Below are positions 8,895 to 17,127 of a stretch of 64,000 nt of DNA, in pieces. The notes below the pieces were generated by a model that had not been told where the DNA came from, did not search any database, and saw only the letters and a program-made list of their open reading frames with translations. Every line of letters begins with the position of its first letter. Within the stretch, counting starts at the first letter, position 1. The translations under genes were made by a program, and so were the position numbers. Location: positions 186,001-250,000 of the forward strand of contig NZ_FNDR01000002.1 in assembly GCF_900099805.1 (NCBI RefSeq), written 5' to 3'. Origin of the DNA: Variovorax sp. OV700. Its GTDB lineage: Bacteria; Pseudomonadota; Gammaproteobacteria; Burkholderiales; Burkholderiaceae_C.

Positions 8895-9019
8895 ATTTTG
8901 CACGGCAAGCTGAAGCGCATGCATGGTGTTTTCCCGAATGCGCAAGAACTCCAGTTGCGCCTTTGCTCGGGCGACAAGGCTGGCTTGCGTGTTCTTGGGG
9001 GCGCTAAGTTTCTCGTATC

Positions 9020-9033
9020 ATGAAGCGCTTCAT
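9020..9033. promoter_or_regulatory. LacI-family operator copy 3
   Basis: ATGAAGCGCTTCAT is a perfect 14-bp palindrome with the same core as copies 1 and 2. It would overlap the first codons if the regulator were started at 9020. This argues for the ATG at 9113 as the true start and for autoregulation through this site. Confidence 0.72.
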
Positions 9034-9112
9034 CTGCTCTTCGTCCCTGTCGATCTGGCGGCTTGGCGGGTCCGGTTCGGCAGATACACCATCGCCTTCC
9101 AAGATTCCATCC

Positions 9113-10186
9113 ATGCCTCAATCGCCAACTGGCAGACCCACTCTCGAGGACGTTGCACGACTGGCCGACGTCTCATTGGGAAGTGCATCCCGCGCCCTGT
9201 CGGATCCAGGCCTCGTCAAACCAAAGACGCTCAAGCGTGTCACGCAGGCTGTGGAGCAACTGGGCTACGTGCGCAACGGTGCGGCTCGGGCGCTCGCATC
9301 GCGCCGAACATTTTCGGTAGGCGCGGTTTATCCGACATTGCACAACCCGGCGTTCGCAGACTCCATCCACGCCCTTCAGCAAACGCTATGGGGTTTTGGC
9401 TACCAGCTGGTCGTGGCGAGCCACGAATACGTCGAGGAGCGGGAATACGAAGTGGTGCGCTCCATCGTCGAGCGGGGCGTGGATGGCCTCATCCTGGTGG
9501 GTGTCGAGCATGATCAACAGGTGTTCGACCTTGTGCGTCATCGCAAGCTTCCTTTGGTCCTGACATGGTCGCTTGAGCAGCCGCCCTACGGCCACACAGT
9601 CGGCTTCTCCAACCGTCAGGCGGCCTACGACCTCACACGTGCAGTTCTCGCCAAGGGACACAAGGACATTGCTGTCGTCTGTGGCTCCCGCAAGCACAAC
9701 GAGCGCGCACGCCAGAGGGTGAGCGGCACCGCCGACGCCATGGCCGACCATGGCCTGACACTGCGCGAGGATTGGATCGTCGAGCAGCCGTTGTCCGTGG
9801 AGGGTGGCAAGCTCGCCATGCGCCACATCCTGGCCATGGCCCAGCGTCCGACGGCGGTCATGTGCAACACCGATACGTTGGCCATCGGCGCGCTGCACGA
9901 GTGCCGCATGCATGGCATCGTCGTACCTGACGAAATGTCCATCACGGGCTATGACGACATCGAGCTCGCCAGCCTTACGATTCCACCCCTCGCTACCGTG
10001 CATATTCCAACAGCGCAGATGGGAACTCTTTCTGCACGGCGACTGGTCGGGCTGATCGAGGACCGGGACCTCGGCGAAACCCCCGCGTTGAGCCACGAAG
10101 TCATCATCCGTGAAAGTCTTGGCCAGGCGCCGTCCACACGCCGCCGCAAAAAGGCTCCAGACGTGCACGATCGAGGGGCGCGTTGA
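9113..10186 (+). CDS. LacI-family transcriptional regulator
   Basis: About 357 residues. The N-terminal helix-turn-helix is RPTLEDVARLADVSLGSASR followed by the hinge-helix NGAARALASRR. The rest is a periplasmic-binding-protein-like effector domain (FSVGAVYPTLHNPAFADSIH, AVMCNTDTLAIGALHE, SITGYDDIELASLTIPPLATV). I start it at 9113 (MPQSPTGRP), because the in-frame ATG at 9020 lies inside an operator palindrome and the extra residues are unlike the family. It is divergent from the cyclase/ABC/hydrolase operon, and its effector is probably the imported compound or a breakdown product. Confidence 0.92.
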   Translation: MPQSPTGRPTLEDVARLADVSLGSASRALSDPGLVKPKTLKRVTQAVEQLGYVRNGAARALASRRTFSVGAVYPTLHNPAFADSIHALQQTLWGFGYQLVVASHEYVEEREYEVVRSIVERGVDGLILVGVEHDQQVFDLVRHRKLPLVLTWSLEQPPYGHTVGFSNRQAAYDLTRAVLAKGHKDIAVVCGSRKHNERARQRVSGTADAMADHGLTLREDWIVEQPLSVEGGKLAMRHILAMAQRPTAVMCNTDTLAIGALHECRMHGIVVPDEMSITGYDDIELASLTIPPLATVHIPTAQMGTLSARRLVGLIEDRDLGETPALSHEVIIRESLGQAPSTRRRKKAPDVHDRGAR

Positions 10187-10237
10187 TTGCTCTGGGTCTT
10201 CGGCAGAAAGACATCCAGTTCAGGCCACCGCGCTCGC

Positions 10238-11122
10238 TCACATGGAAGAAAAACGCTCCGCGAGGAAATCGATCAGCAGCTTGAGCGGCCTCGGCTGATG
10301 CTGGCGTGACAGGATGACGGCATGGATGCCGAGCACTTCGGGCTCGTGGTCCGGCAGCAGGCGCACCAGCGCGCCGCGTGCGAGTTCGTCCGCGACGAAG
10401 TAGGTGGGCAGCATCGCAATGCCGGCGTCCGCCAGCGCGCCCGCGCGCAGCACCGACGTCTCGTTGCTCGACAGGCTGCCTCTCACCGCAATGCTGACCG
10501 AGCGGCCTCCCTTGCGCAGCCGATACTCGGCACGACTTCCGAAGGCATGCGTGATGCATTCGTGCGCCGAAAGGTCCTCGGGCCGCTTGGGCACGCCGCG
10601 CCGCTCCAGGTAAGCGGGCGATGCGCACAACACCGAGCGGCAGGTGCCGATCTGGCGCGCCACCACGCCGTCGTCCAGCCGATTGGAAATGCGGATGGCC
10701 AGGTCGATGCGTTCATCGACCAGGTCGATCGTGCGGTCAACGGTGAGCAGTTCGACCTCGATGCGCGGATAGAGGCTTTGGAACTCCACGATCGCGCGCG
10801 TGAGATTCGAGACCGCGAACGACAAGCTGGTGGTGAGCCGCAGCTTGCCCGCGGGCTCCGTTCGCCGTGCGCCGGTGACGGCCTGCACGTCCGAGGCCAG
10901 CTCGAGCATCTGGCGCAACCGGGGCAGCGCCTCCTGTCCCGCATCGCTCAGGCTCACGCGGCGGGTGGTGCGATGCAAGAGCCGCGCGCCGAGCCACTGC
11001 TCCAGGCCTTCGAGATGGCGGCTGACCATGGCGCGCGAAAGGTCGAGCACTTCGGCTGCGCGGGTGAGGCTGCCCTGGTCGGCGATCTCGATGAAGGTGC
11101 GGATGGCGCTGAGGTGGTCCAT
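10238..11122 (-). CDS. LysR-family transcriptional regulator
   Basis: 294 residues starting MDHLSAIRTFIEIADQGSLT. The winged helix-turn-helix (TRAAEVLDLSRAMVSRHLEG) is at the N-terminus, then a two-lobed effector domain with GKLRLTTSLSFAVSNLTRAI and the CrgA-like LSAHECITHAFG and HQPRPLKLLIDFLAERF regions. The start at 11120-11122 removes an unsupported 8-residue extension. It is transcribed divergently from the MBL-fold/SnoaL pair and probably controls it. Confidence 0.93.
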   Translation of the reverse strand: MDHLSAIRTFIEIADQGSLTRAAEVLDLSRAMVSRHLEGLEQWLGARLLHRTTRRVSLSDAGQEALPRLRQMLELASDVQAVTGARRTEPAGKLRLTTSLSFAVSNLTRAIVEFQSLYPRIEVELLTVDRTIDLVDERIDLAIRISNRLDDGVVARQIGTCRSVLCASPAYLERRGVPKRPEDLSAHECITHAFGSRAEYRLRKGGRSVSIAVRGSLSSNETSVLRAGALADAGIAMLPTYFVADELARGALVRLLPDHEPEVLGIHAVILSRQHQPRPLKLLIDFLAERFSSM

Positions 11123-11232
11123 GGATTGAATCGATCCAGTTGACAATCAATTGAGTGAACCGAAGTTTATCTTCGATAACCGAATCAATACGATGAGCCC
11201 ATCTGCAACCCTCAGCTTCGATGGAGTCCCTC
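11123..11232. promoter_or_regulatory. divergent promoter region of the LysR and MBL-fold genes
   Basis: A 110-bp gap with lower GC than its neighbours. It holds TTGACA at 11140-11145 as a possible -35 element and an inverted repeat CGAAG-5 bp-CTTCG at 11161-11175, a candidate LysR-binding site. No other element is evident. Confidence 0.4.
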
Positions 11233-12123
11233 ATGAAAACGATCAAGTTCTTTTCCCTTGCCCTGCTGCCGGCCGCCATGACGCTCGGCGTCGTCGCCAC
11301 CGATGCCTCGGCGCAGTCGGCGCCGCCGCTGACCCTCGAGGTCTACAACGCCGATGCCAACAGCTTCCATGTCAACTCGGTGCTGGTCGCCGGGCAGACC
11401 GACGCCGTGCTGCTGGACACGGGCTTCACGCGCGCCGATGCGCTGCGCATCGCAGCCATGGTGCTCGACAGCAAGAAGACGCTCAAGACCATCTTCATCA
11501 CCCAGGCCGATCCTGATTACTACTTCGGCATCGAGGTGCTCAAGCAGTATTTCCCCGACGCCAAGGTGGTGACCACCGCGCCCACGCTGAAGAAGATCCA
11601 GGCCACGCTGGCCACCAAGCTGCAGGTGTGGGGCCCACGCATGGGCGCCAATGCGCCCAAGAGCGTCCCGCTGCCTGAGGTGCTGACGGGCAGCACGATC
11701 TCGCTCGAAGGCCAGTCGATCGAGGTGCGCGGGCTCGACGACAACCAGCCGCATCGCAGCTACGTGTGGATTCCGTCGCTCAAGACCATTGCCGGCGGCG
11801 TGAACGTGTACGCCGGCCTGCACCTCTGGACGGCCGATGCGCAAACGCCGCAGGAGCGCGCCGACTGGGCCACCAAGCTCGGTGCGATGGCCGCCCTGCA
11901 GCCGACCCGGGTCATCCCGGGCCACAGCGCCGTGGGCGCCAAGCAGGACGCATCGCAGATCGCCTGGAGCCAGGCCTACCTGACGCGCTACGAGCAGGAG
12001 CTGCCGAAGGCAGCCGACAGCGCTGCGCTCATCGGCGCGATGAAGCAGGCCTACCCGGACGCGGGCCTTGGCGTAGCGCTGGACATCGGTGCCAAGGTCA
12101 ACAAGGGAGAAATGAAGTGGTGA
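11233..12123 (+). CDS. exported MBL-fold hydrolase with altered metal-binding motif
   Basis: A 296-residue protein with a Sec signal peptide (MKTIKFFSLALLPAAM...ASAQ) and a metallo-beta-lactamase fold (VAGQTDAVLLDTGF, KTLKTIFITQADPDYYFG, VIPGHSAVG). The usual HxHxDH block is changed: related exported MBL proteins have a HPDHYFG-type segment, whereas here it is DPDYYFG, so several zinc-ligand histidines are missing while the later VIPGH histidine remains. The ATG at 11233 is preferred over 11221 because GGAG (11223-11226) precedes it. It overlaps the SnoaL-type gene by 7 bp. It may be inactive or use another metal arrangement. Confidence 0.85.
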   Translation: MKTIKFFSLALLPAAMTLGVVATDASAQSAPPLTLEVYNADANSFHVNSVLVAGQTDAVLLDTGFTRADALRIAAMVLDSKKTLKTIFITQADPDYYFGIEVLKQYFPDAKVVTTAPTLKKIQATLATKLQVWGPRMGANAPKSVPLPEVLTGSTISLEGQSIEVRGLDDNQPHRSYVWIPSLKTIAGGVNVYAGLHLWTADAQTPQERADWATKLGAMAALQPTRVIPGHSAVGAKQDASQIAWSQAYLTRYEQELPKAADSAALIGAMKQAYPDAGLGVALDIGAKVNKGEMKW

Positions 12124-12521
12124 GTGCGCGCAGCCACCTGGACATCGTGCGGGACCACTACGCGGCTTCGGCCCGCGGCGATCTCGCGGCCATGATGGCC
12201 GAGGTGTCGCCGCAGGTGCGCTGGACCGAAATGGCCGGCTTTCCGTGCGCCGGCACCTGGGTCGGTCCGCAGGCCGTCATCGACAACGTCTTTGCGGTGC
12301 TGGGCCGCGACTGGGACGGTTATCGCTTCGAGCTGGAACGACTGGTGGATGCGGGCGACAGCATCGTCGGCGTGGGCACCTACCACGGCACGTTCCGCGC
12401 AACCGGCAAGCCGATGCAGGCGCGCGTGGCGCATGTCTGGCAACTGCAGGGCGGGAAGGTGGTCGCTTTCGAGCAGTTCACCGACACGCTGCTCGTGCAC
12501 AGGGCCATGACGCCGGCGTGA
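12117..12521 (+). CDS. SnoaL/NTF2-like polyketide-cyclase-type protein
   Basis: A 134-residue NTF2-fold protein. It shows HLDIVRDHYAASARGDLAAMMAEVSPQ, then WTEMAGFPCAGTWVGPQAV, GTYHGTFRATGKPM and AHVWQLQGGKVVAFEQFTDT, the SnoaL-like pattern. I start it at GTG 12117 because GGGAGA (12105-12110) is correctly spaced; a second GTG follows at once. It overlaps the end of the MBL gene, so the two are translationally coupled. The role is unknown; such proteins act as isomerases, hydrolases or ligand binders. Confidence 0.82.
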   Translation: MVSARSHLDIVRDHYAASARGDLAAMMAEVSPQVRWTEMAGFPCAGTWVGPQAVIDNVFAVLGRDWDGYRFELERLVDAGDSIVGVGTYHGTFRATGKPMQARVAHVWQLQGGKVVAFEQFTDTLLVHRAMTPA

Positions 12522-12539
12522 GCCCCGGCGCGCGGCGCC

Positions 12540-13535
12540 CTACTCCGCGCGCACGCCGTTTCGACGCGCGACCTCGCCCCAGAGCTTGTAGTTGGAGGCG
12601 GTCAGCTCGGCCAGCCGCTCGGCGCTGCCGCCTCCCACCGCGTCTCCATTCTTGGTGATCTGCCCGCTGATCGCAGGGTCGGACAGTGCAGCGTTCATTG
12701 CCGCATTCGCCTTCTTGACGATTTCGGCGGGCAGGTTGGGCGGACCCCACAGCCCCACGAACACCGTCACCACGAAATCCTTGACGCCGAGCTCGGTGGC
12801 GGTGGGAACGTCCGGCAGTGCCGGAAGCCGCGCGCTTCCGGTCACGAGAATCGGACGCAGCTTGCCGCTCGCGATGAAAGGGATCAGCAAGGACGCCGCA
12901 TCCATCATGCATGGGACCTGGTTGCCCACCACATCCTGGATGGCTGGGGCGCTGCCCTTGTACGGGACGTGGCTCATTTTCGGTAGCCCGGTTCGCTCAC
13001 GGAAATACTCCATCGCCAGGTGCGTGTTGCCACCGTTGCCCGACGATGCGTAGCTGAAGTCCTTCGTGCTTTCCGCCTTCACCCAGGTGATGAACTGGGC
13101 AAGCGTCTTGGCCGGAGACGCAGGGTTGACGCACAGGACCATCTGCGATTCGAGGATCAGCCCGATGGGGGTGAACTGGGTCGGCAGCGGCGAAGGTGTC
13201 GAGTAGGTATGCGGATTGATGGTGAAGCTTGTGTTCGCCACCAACAGCTTGAAGGGATCGGCCGCTCGCAGCACCTCGGACGCGGCGATGTTGCCCGATG
13301 CGCCGGGCTTGTTGTCGACCAGGACCGGCTGGCCCAGTGCTGCGGCCATTCCCCTGCTGACGAACCGAGCGCCCGCGTCCGTGAGCCCGCCGGGCGGATA
13401 GCCGACGAGGAGGGAAACCGGCTTGGTCGGCCATTGCGTGCCTTGAGCCAGTGCGGCCGGCCCGAAGGCCGACACGGCCGAACCCGCGGCCGCCAGTTTG
13501 AGGAATTTCCGCCTCGAGGAGGTTTGTTGCGTCAT
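12540..13535 (-). CDS. Bug-family (tripartite tricarboxylate transporter) solute-binding protein, Tat-type signal
   Basis: 331 residues. MTQQTSSRRKFLKLAAAGSA is a twin-arginine signal (SRRKFLK) ending near ALAQG. The mature part has the Bug-family features TKPVSLLVGYPPGGLTDAGAR, VLVDNKPGASGNIAASEVL and MSHVPYKGSAPAIQDVVG. These proteins capture small carboxylates in the periplasm, and many in this bacterial group are orphans without TctAB membrane partners, as here. It lies directly downstream of a dehydrogenase gene and may share its transcript. Confidence 0.93.
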   Translation of the reverse strand: MTQQTSSRRKFLKLAAAGSAVSAFGPAALAQGTQWPTKPVSLLVGYPPGGLTDAGARFVSRGMAAALGQPVLVDNKPGASGNIAASEVLRAADPFKLLVANTSFTINPHTYSTPSPLPTQFTPIGLILESQMVLCVNPASPAKTLAQFITWVKAESTKDFSYASSGNGGNTHLAMEYFRERTGLPKMSHVPYKGSAPAIQDVVGNQVPCMMDAASLLIPFIASGKLRPILVTGSARLPALPDVPTATELGVKDFVVTVFVGLWGPPNLPAEIVKKANAAMNAALSDPAISGQITKNGDAVGGGSAERLAELTASNYKLWGEVARRNGVRAE

Positions 13536-13557
13536 ATCTTCTTTCCTTCTTTTTGAT

Positions 13558-14523
13558 TCAGGAAGCGGCGGCCTGCCGCTTGTGTGCCGCGAGCGCCATC
13601 AGCCGACGGTCTCGCCAGGCGGAGCGCGCACCGATCTCGGCGACGTCGAGCTGCTTGCGGCGCTCGCCGTCGACGCGCCCCACGGTCTCGTCCGCCCAGC
13701 TGAAGGGCTGGACGCCGGCCATGGCTGCGCGGTTCTGCGGCCCGTAGCGCATTGCGTAGTCCTTCACGCCGGCGGGCGCATTGAGGTCGATGGTCTCGAA
13801 CGGACCCATGAACGACCAGCGCAAAGCCAGGCCATCCTTGAGCACCTTGTCGATGTCCTCGGAGCTCGCGAGCCCCTGCTCGAACAGCGTGAAGCATTCG
13901 TTGAGCACGGCTGCCTGCACGCGGTTGAGCAGAAAGCCGTTGATCTCGCGAGACAGCGTCACCGGCGTCTGCCCCGCGGCGGCGTAGATCGCATGGGCCC
14001 GTGCCATGACCTTGGGGTCGGTCCAGGGCGCGGGGCAAAGCTCGACAAGCGGCACCAGGTACGGCGGATTGGTCGGGTGGCCGACGAGACAGCGCGCGCG
14101 GCCCGGCAACTGCTCGGTGAAGGTGGACGCCGGCAGCCACGACGTGGAGCTCGCCAGCACCGCGTCGGCCGGCGCGAGCGCATCAAGCTGCGCAAAGATG
14201 GCCGTCTTGGCCTCCACCGTTTCGCGGATGTTTTCCTGGACGATGACGACATCCTTCAGCGCTGCGGCCAGGTCGGGCTCGCAGCGAATGCGTGCGAGCA
14301 CCACGGCCGGCTGGTCGTCGAGAAGACCGAAGCCGTCGAGCTCTTGCAGGCGTTCGTCGATGTAGGCCAGGCTGGCTTCCATGGTGCCCACGTCTGCGTC
14401 GTGCAATCGGACGGGATGCCCTGCCCTTGCGAAGACAATGGCCCAGGCGCGGCCGATGAGGCCGGCGCCGACGATGGCAACCGGCTGATTCGATGGGTTC
14501 GGGATGGCTTCTGACGCGCTCAT
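13558..14523 (-). CDS. 3-hydroxyacyl-CoA dehydrogenase / L-gulonate 3-dehydrogenase-like NAD-binding protein
   Basis: 321 residues. The N-terminus PVAIVGAGLIGRAWAIVFARAG is a Rossmann NAD-binding motif. VLASSTSWLP, VGHPTNPPYLVPLVELCPAPWT and EINGFLLNRVQAAVLNE are the conserved blocks of the hydroxyacyl-CoA dehydrogenase/lambda-crystallin group. The start at 14521-14523 follows GGAG. The HPTNPPYL form favours the L-gulonate or carnitine 3-dehydrogenase branch over CoA-ester oxidation, but this is not certain. It lies upstream of a Bug binding protein and near a palindromic operator. Confidence 0.85.
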   Translation of the reverse strand: MSASEAIPNPSNQPVAIVGAGLIGRAWAIVFARAGHPVRLHDADVGTMEASLAYIDERLQELDGFGLLDDQPAVVLARIRCEPDLAAALKDVVIVQENIRETVEAKTAIFAQLDALAPADAVLASSTSWLPASTFTEQLPGRARCLVGHPTNPPYLVPLVELCPAPWTDPKVMARAHAIYAAAGQTPVTLSREINGFLLNRVQAAVLNECFTLFEQGLASSEDIDKVLKDGLALRWSFMGPFETIDLNAPAGVKDYAMRYGPQNRAAMAGVQPFSWADETVGRVDGERRKQLDVAEIGARSAWRDRRLMALAAHKRQAAAS

Positions 14524-14571
14524 GAACGGGCTCCAGTGGCAGGAAAAGGCAGGACTCATGTGATCATATTG

Positions 14572-14585
14572 TCTGTGATCACAGA
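14572..14585. promoter_or_regulatory. perfect palindrome TCTGTGATCACAGA, candidate operator
   Basis: A 14-bp perfect palindrome 49 bp upstream of the dehydrogenase gene, with a second TGATCA nearby at 14561-14566. A matching half, GATCACA, recurs just before the GntR gene at 15485. This suggests, but does not prove, that the FCD-type GntR regulator controls both genes. Confidence 0.5.
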
Positions 14586-14672
14586 TCTACTATCGGGATT
14601 GCCCTAGGATCCCGCGCCTCTGGAAGAGGCTTCACGGAATTTCATTCGTCGTCGGTTCGCCTTTGAAAGGCA

Positions 14673-14681
14673 TACAATGTA
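14673..14681. promoter_or_regulatory. TACAATGTA palindrome / -10-like element upstream of the toxin-antitoxin genes
   Basis: The 9-bp sequence TACAATGTA is symmetrical about its central base and includes a -10-like TACAAT. It is a plausible autorepression site for the antitoxin. Evidence is limited to position and symmetry. Confidence 0.35.
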
Positions 14682-14719
14682 CGAAATTAAGAGCAAAATA
14701 CCGTGCTCTGGAGAACCTC

Positions 14720-15013
14720 ATGTCCATCACAGTCCGCGACATCGTCCCGTTTTCGAGCGCACGCACGCACCTGTCCGAATTGGTTGAGCAGGTGCAGAAC
14801 GGCGCAGAGAAGATCATCACGAAGAACGGCGAGCCTGCCGTGGCATTGATCGACGCCAAGCGGCTTGACCACTATCACCGGCTGGAGCGCGCGAGCATTC
14901 ATCTTCTGCTGCTCGGTGAAATCGAAAAGGGGCTGGCAGATGTGGAGGCAGGTCGGTCGACCAGTGCACGCGAAGGGCTGGCTGCATTGAAGGCTCGCCG
15001 GATCACTCGCTGA
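14720..15013 (+). CDS. Phd/YefM-type antitoxin
   Basis: 97 residues. MSITVRDIVPFSSARTHLSELV with EKIITKNGEPAVALID is the Phd/YefM antitoxin pattern: an N-terminal DNA-binding and dimerisation fold, then a toxin-neutralising tail. GGAGA precedes the ATG. It ends in TGATG, sharing one base with the toxin start. The antitoxin is expected to repress its own promoter; a TACAATGTA palindrome lies 39 bp upstream. Confidence 0.9.
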   Translation: MSITVRDIVPFSSARTHLSELVEQVQNGAEKIITKNGEPAVALIDAKRLDHYHRLERASIHLLLLGEIEKGLADVEAGRSTSAREGLAALKARRITR

Positions 15014-15405
15014 TGATCGCGAGCGACGAAAAAGAGCCACTGGCCGAGATCCGTTACACAGCGAACTTCGCAGCCAATCTGGAAGGCATTGCAGCTTTCT
15101 GGGACGAGAGCGGATTTGCCAAGGGCTATGACCGATTGCTTGAGGAACTCACCGACGTGGTACTCACACATCTGGAGCGGCATCCGCGGATGGGTCGGCC
15201 GTTCATGAACCGTCAGCCTGAATCGATAGAAGCGCAAATGGCGCTCGCGCGGCTGGATGAGCAGTCTGCAGAGATTCGTGAGTACGTGATGGACGACTAC
15301 TTGGTGTTGTATTCCGTGCATGAGAGTCGGCCACACCCCCATCTGGTCGTTCAACTATTGGCAATCAAACATCACAAGCAGTTGTCGTTCTGGTTTCAGC
15401 CATAG
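15013..15405 (+). CDS. ParE/RelE-type toxin of a type II toxin-antitoxin system
   Basis: 130 residues. EIRYTANFAANLEGIAAFW at the N-terminus, LERHPRMGRPFMNR in the middle and YLVLYSVHE...LLAIKHHKQLSF at the C-terminus fit the ParE/RelE (plasmid stabilisation) fold. The ATG overlaps the antitoxin stop by one base, the standard arrangement. Whether it acts on gyrase (ParE) or the ribosome (RelE) cannot be decided from the sequence. Confidence 0.88.
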   Translation: MIASDEKEPLAEIRYTANFAANLEGIAAFWDESGFAKGYDRLLEELTDVVLTHLERHPRMGRPFMNRQPESIEAQMALARLDEQSAEIREYVMDDYLVLYSVHESRPHPHLVVQLLAIKHHKQLSFWFQP

Positions 15406-15484
15406 CGCCGGGGCCTCAGCTGCAAAACTCACGCCAAAAGCAATCGCAGCGACGGTGGGGCTCGCCTTGTGCTAAAAGATCACA

Positions 15485-16294
15485 ATGGTTGCCTCACTCA
15501 CAAGCCACAGCATGGACCTGTCCAAACTCGTCACCCCCCTGACCCGCCAAACGCTAAGCGGCGACGTTTACAAGCAGCTGAGCGATCTGCTGATGAGCGG
15601 GCGCGTGATGCCGGGGGAACAGCTGTCGCTTCGCACCATCGCGGAGGGACTGGGCGTGAGCGTCATGCCCGTTCGCGAAGCTGTTCACCGCCTGTTGTCG
15701 GAAAAGGCCCTCGTGCTGCTGCCCAACCGGGTGTTGCGCGTGCCGCAGATGACGGTCAGCCAGTTTCGCGAGATCACCGATATCCGCCTTAACCTGGAAG
15801 GCTTGGCGGTCGAGCGTGCGGCCACGCTCCTCGACGAGCGCGGCTTGCAGGAAATCGAGAGCGCGCATGAACGCTTTTCTCGTGAGATCGCAGCGAAGAA
15901 GCCGAGCGAATCGAATCTGATCGCACTCAACAAGGAACTGCACTTCGCAATCTACCGTCAAGCGGGCATGCCCATGCTGCTGGAGATGATCGAGTCCCTC
16001 TGGTTGCGCATCGGGCCGATACTCAACTACGATTTTCGTTCGGGCTCGACGCGCGTGAAGGAACACGTGTCGGCCACCCATCACGAGAGAATCGTCAACG
16101 CCCTCAAGAAAAGGGATGCCGCAGCAGCCAGCAAGGCACTGGCGGGCGACCTGCAAGGCGCCGCGGACTTCATCGTTTCGGCCGGCGTGCTGCTGGCCGA
16201 TGCCGTGGACACGGCTCCGTCCGATCGCCGCGCTCCCCCGCGCGCAGCAGCGGAGAAGAACCAGACGCGGAAGCGCCCACAGGCGACGGTCTAA
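15485..16294 (+). CDS. GntR-family regulator, FCD (FadR) subfamily
   Basis: 269 residues. The winged helix (TLSGDVYKQLSDLLMSGRVMPGEQL...LGVSVMPVREAVHRL) is at residues about 18-85. It is followed by a helical FCD effector domain with LNKELHFAIYRQAGMPMLLEMI and SATHHERIVNALKKRD; its histidines may bind metal. A basic tail (RRAPPRAAAEKNQTRKRPQ) is unusually long. A later ATG at 15512 is also possible. Candidate targets are the dehydrogenase/Bug genes upstream. Confidence 0.92.
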   Translation: MVASLTSHSMDLSKLVTPLTRQTLSGDVYKQLSDLLMSGRVMPGEQLSLRTIAEGLGVSVMPVREAVHRLLSEKALVLLPNRVLRVPQMTVSQFREITDIRLNLEGLAVERAATLLDERGLQEIESAHERFSREIAAKKPSESNLIALNKELHFAIYRQAGMPMLLEMIESLWLRIGPILNYDFRSGSTRVKEHVSATHHERIVNALKKRDAAAASKALAGDLQGAADFIVSAGVLLADAVDTAPSDRRAPPRAAAEKNQTRKRPQATV

Positions 16295-16352
16295 CCAGCC
16301 TTGACCATCGCCCCCCGCCGTACCAGCAGGGGTGGCACAGAAGAGCCGAACA

Positions 16353-16997
16353 TCAGATCTTCACGAAGTTGGTTGCTGCCAGCGGACCGAACGGCAGCGA
16401 CGCCAGCGGCCCACCGACGTCGAGCGCCCCAAGATCGACGGCGAAGTAGCCGAGTGCTTCGATGAGCTTTCGCACTTCGGCTTTAGCTTGCGCGTCGTCG
16501 CCGGAGAAGAACTGCACGCGCGTACCGCCGGAAAGCTCGGGCTGGGTCAGCGCCTCGACGCCAAGGTGGTTGAAGGCTTTGACGACCCGCGCGCCGGGCA
16601 CGAGGTCGCGGAACACGGCACTCGAATACTTCCCGCCGAGATCGATCGCCTTGATGCCATAAGCGGCGAGCGGATTGCTCGGATCCTTCGCGTCGAGCGA
16701 ATTGGGATCGAGAAACTCCACAGGGTTGGTGGCGTCGATGACGATCCGGCCGTTCCACGCCGGCATGCTGCCCAGTACCTTGCCGAGGTCGGTCCAGCGC
16801 ACCGCCACGACGACGATGTCGGCGCTCGCGGCCTCTTCGACTGTGCCCGCTTTGAGGGAAGGCCCCGCTTCCTCGACCAGCGCCGCCAGCGACGCCGGCC
16901 CCCGACTGTTCGAGATGGTCGCGGCGATACCCTTGCCTGCAAGAGCGCGTGCCACGCTGGCACCCAGCGCGCCCGAACCGATGATGCCGATACTCAT
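16353..16997 (-). CDS. NADPH-dependent F420-reductase-like oxidoreductase
   Basis: 214 residues. MSIGIIGSGALGASVARALAG is the dinucleotide-binding loop. SADIVVVAVRW, GRIVIDATNPVEF and VVKAFNHLGVEAL are conserved in the NADP oxidoreductase coenzyme-F420-dependent family, whose bacterial members mostly reduce other substrates with NADPH. AGGAG precedes the ATG at 16995-16997. It lies downstream of an Rrf2 regulator on the same strand. Confidence 0.88.
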   Translation of the reverse strand: MSIGIIGSGALGASVARALAGKGIAATISNSRGPASLAALVEEAGPSLKAGTVEEAASADIVVVAVRWTDLGKVLGSMPAWNGRIVIDATNPVEFLDPNSLDAKDPSNPLAAYGIKAIDLGGKYSSAVFRDLVPGARVVKAFNHLGVEALTQPELSGGTRVQFFSGDDAQAKAEVRKLIEALGYFAVDLGALDVGGPLASLPFGPLAATNFVKI

Positions 16998-17083
16998 AAA
17001 TAACTCCTGTTGTGGATACATGGACATAGGGCTTTCAAACTCGCGATCCGCCGGCACCCCAAAAAAACCGGCAGAAGGTATTT

Positions 17084-17104
17084 ATGTCGACGACACACCG
17101 ACAT
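17084..17104. promoter_or_regulatory. inverted repeat ATGTCG-9 bp-CGACAT, candidate operator
   Basis: The repeat lies in the 130-bp gap between the Rrf2 gene and the reductase gene, within an AT-richer stretch. It is a candidate Rrf2 binding site for the reductase promoter. Confidence 0.35.
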
Positions 17105-17127
17105 TTAAGACAAAAATTGAGCAGGAA

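Noticed and set aside
9020..9112. ATG at 9020 as the start of the LacI regulator
   Set aside because: It lies inside a 14-bp operator palindrome and adds 31 residues with no similarity to LacI N-termini.
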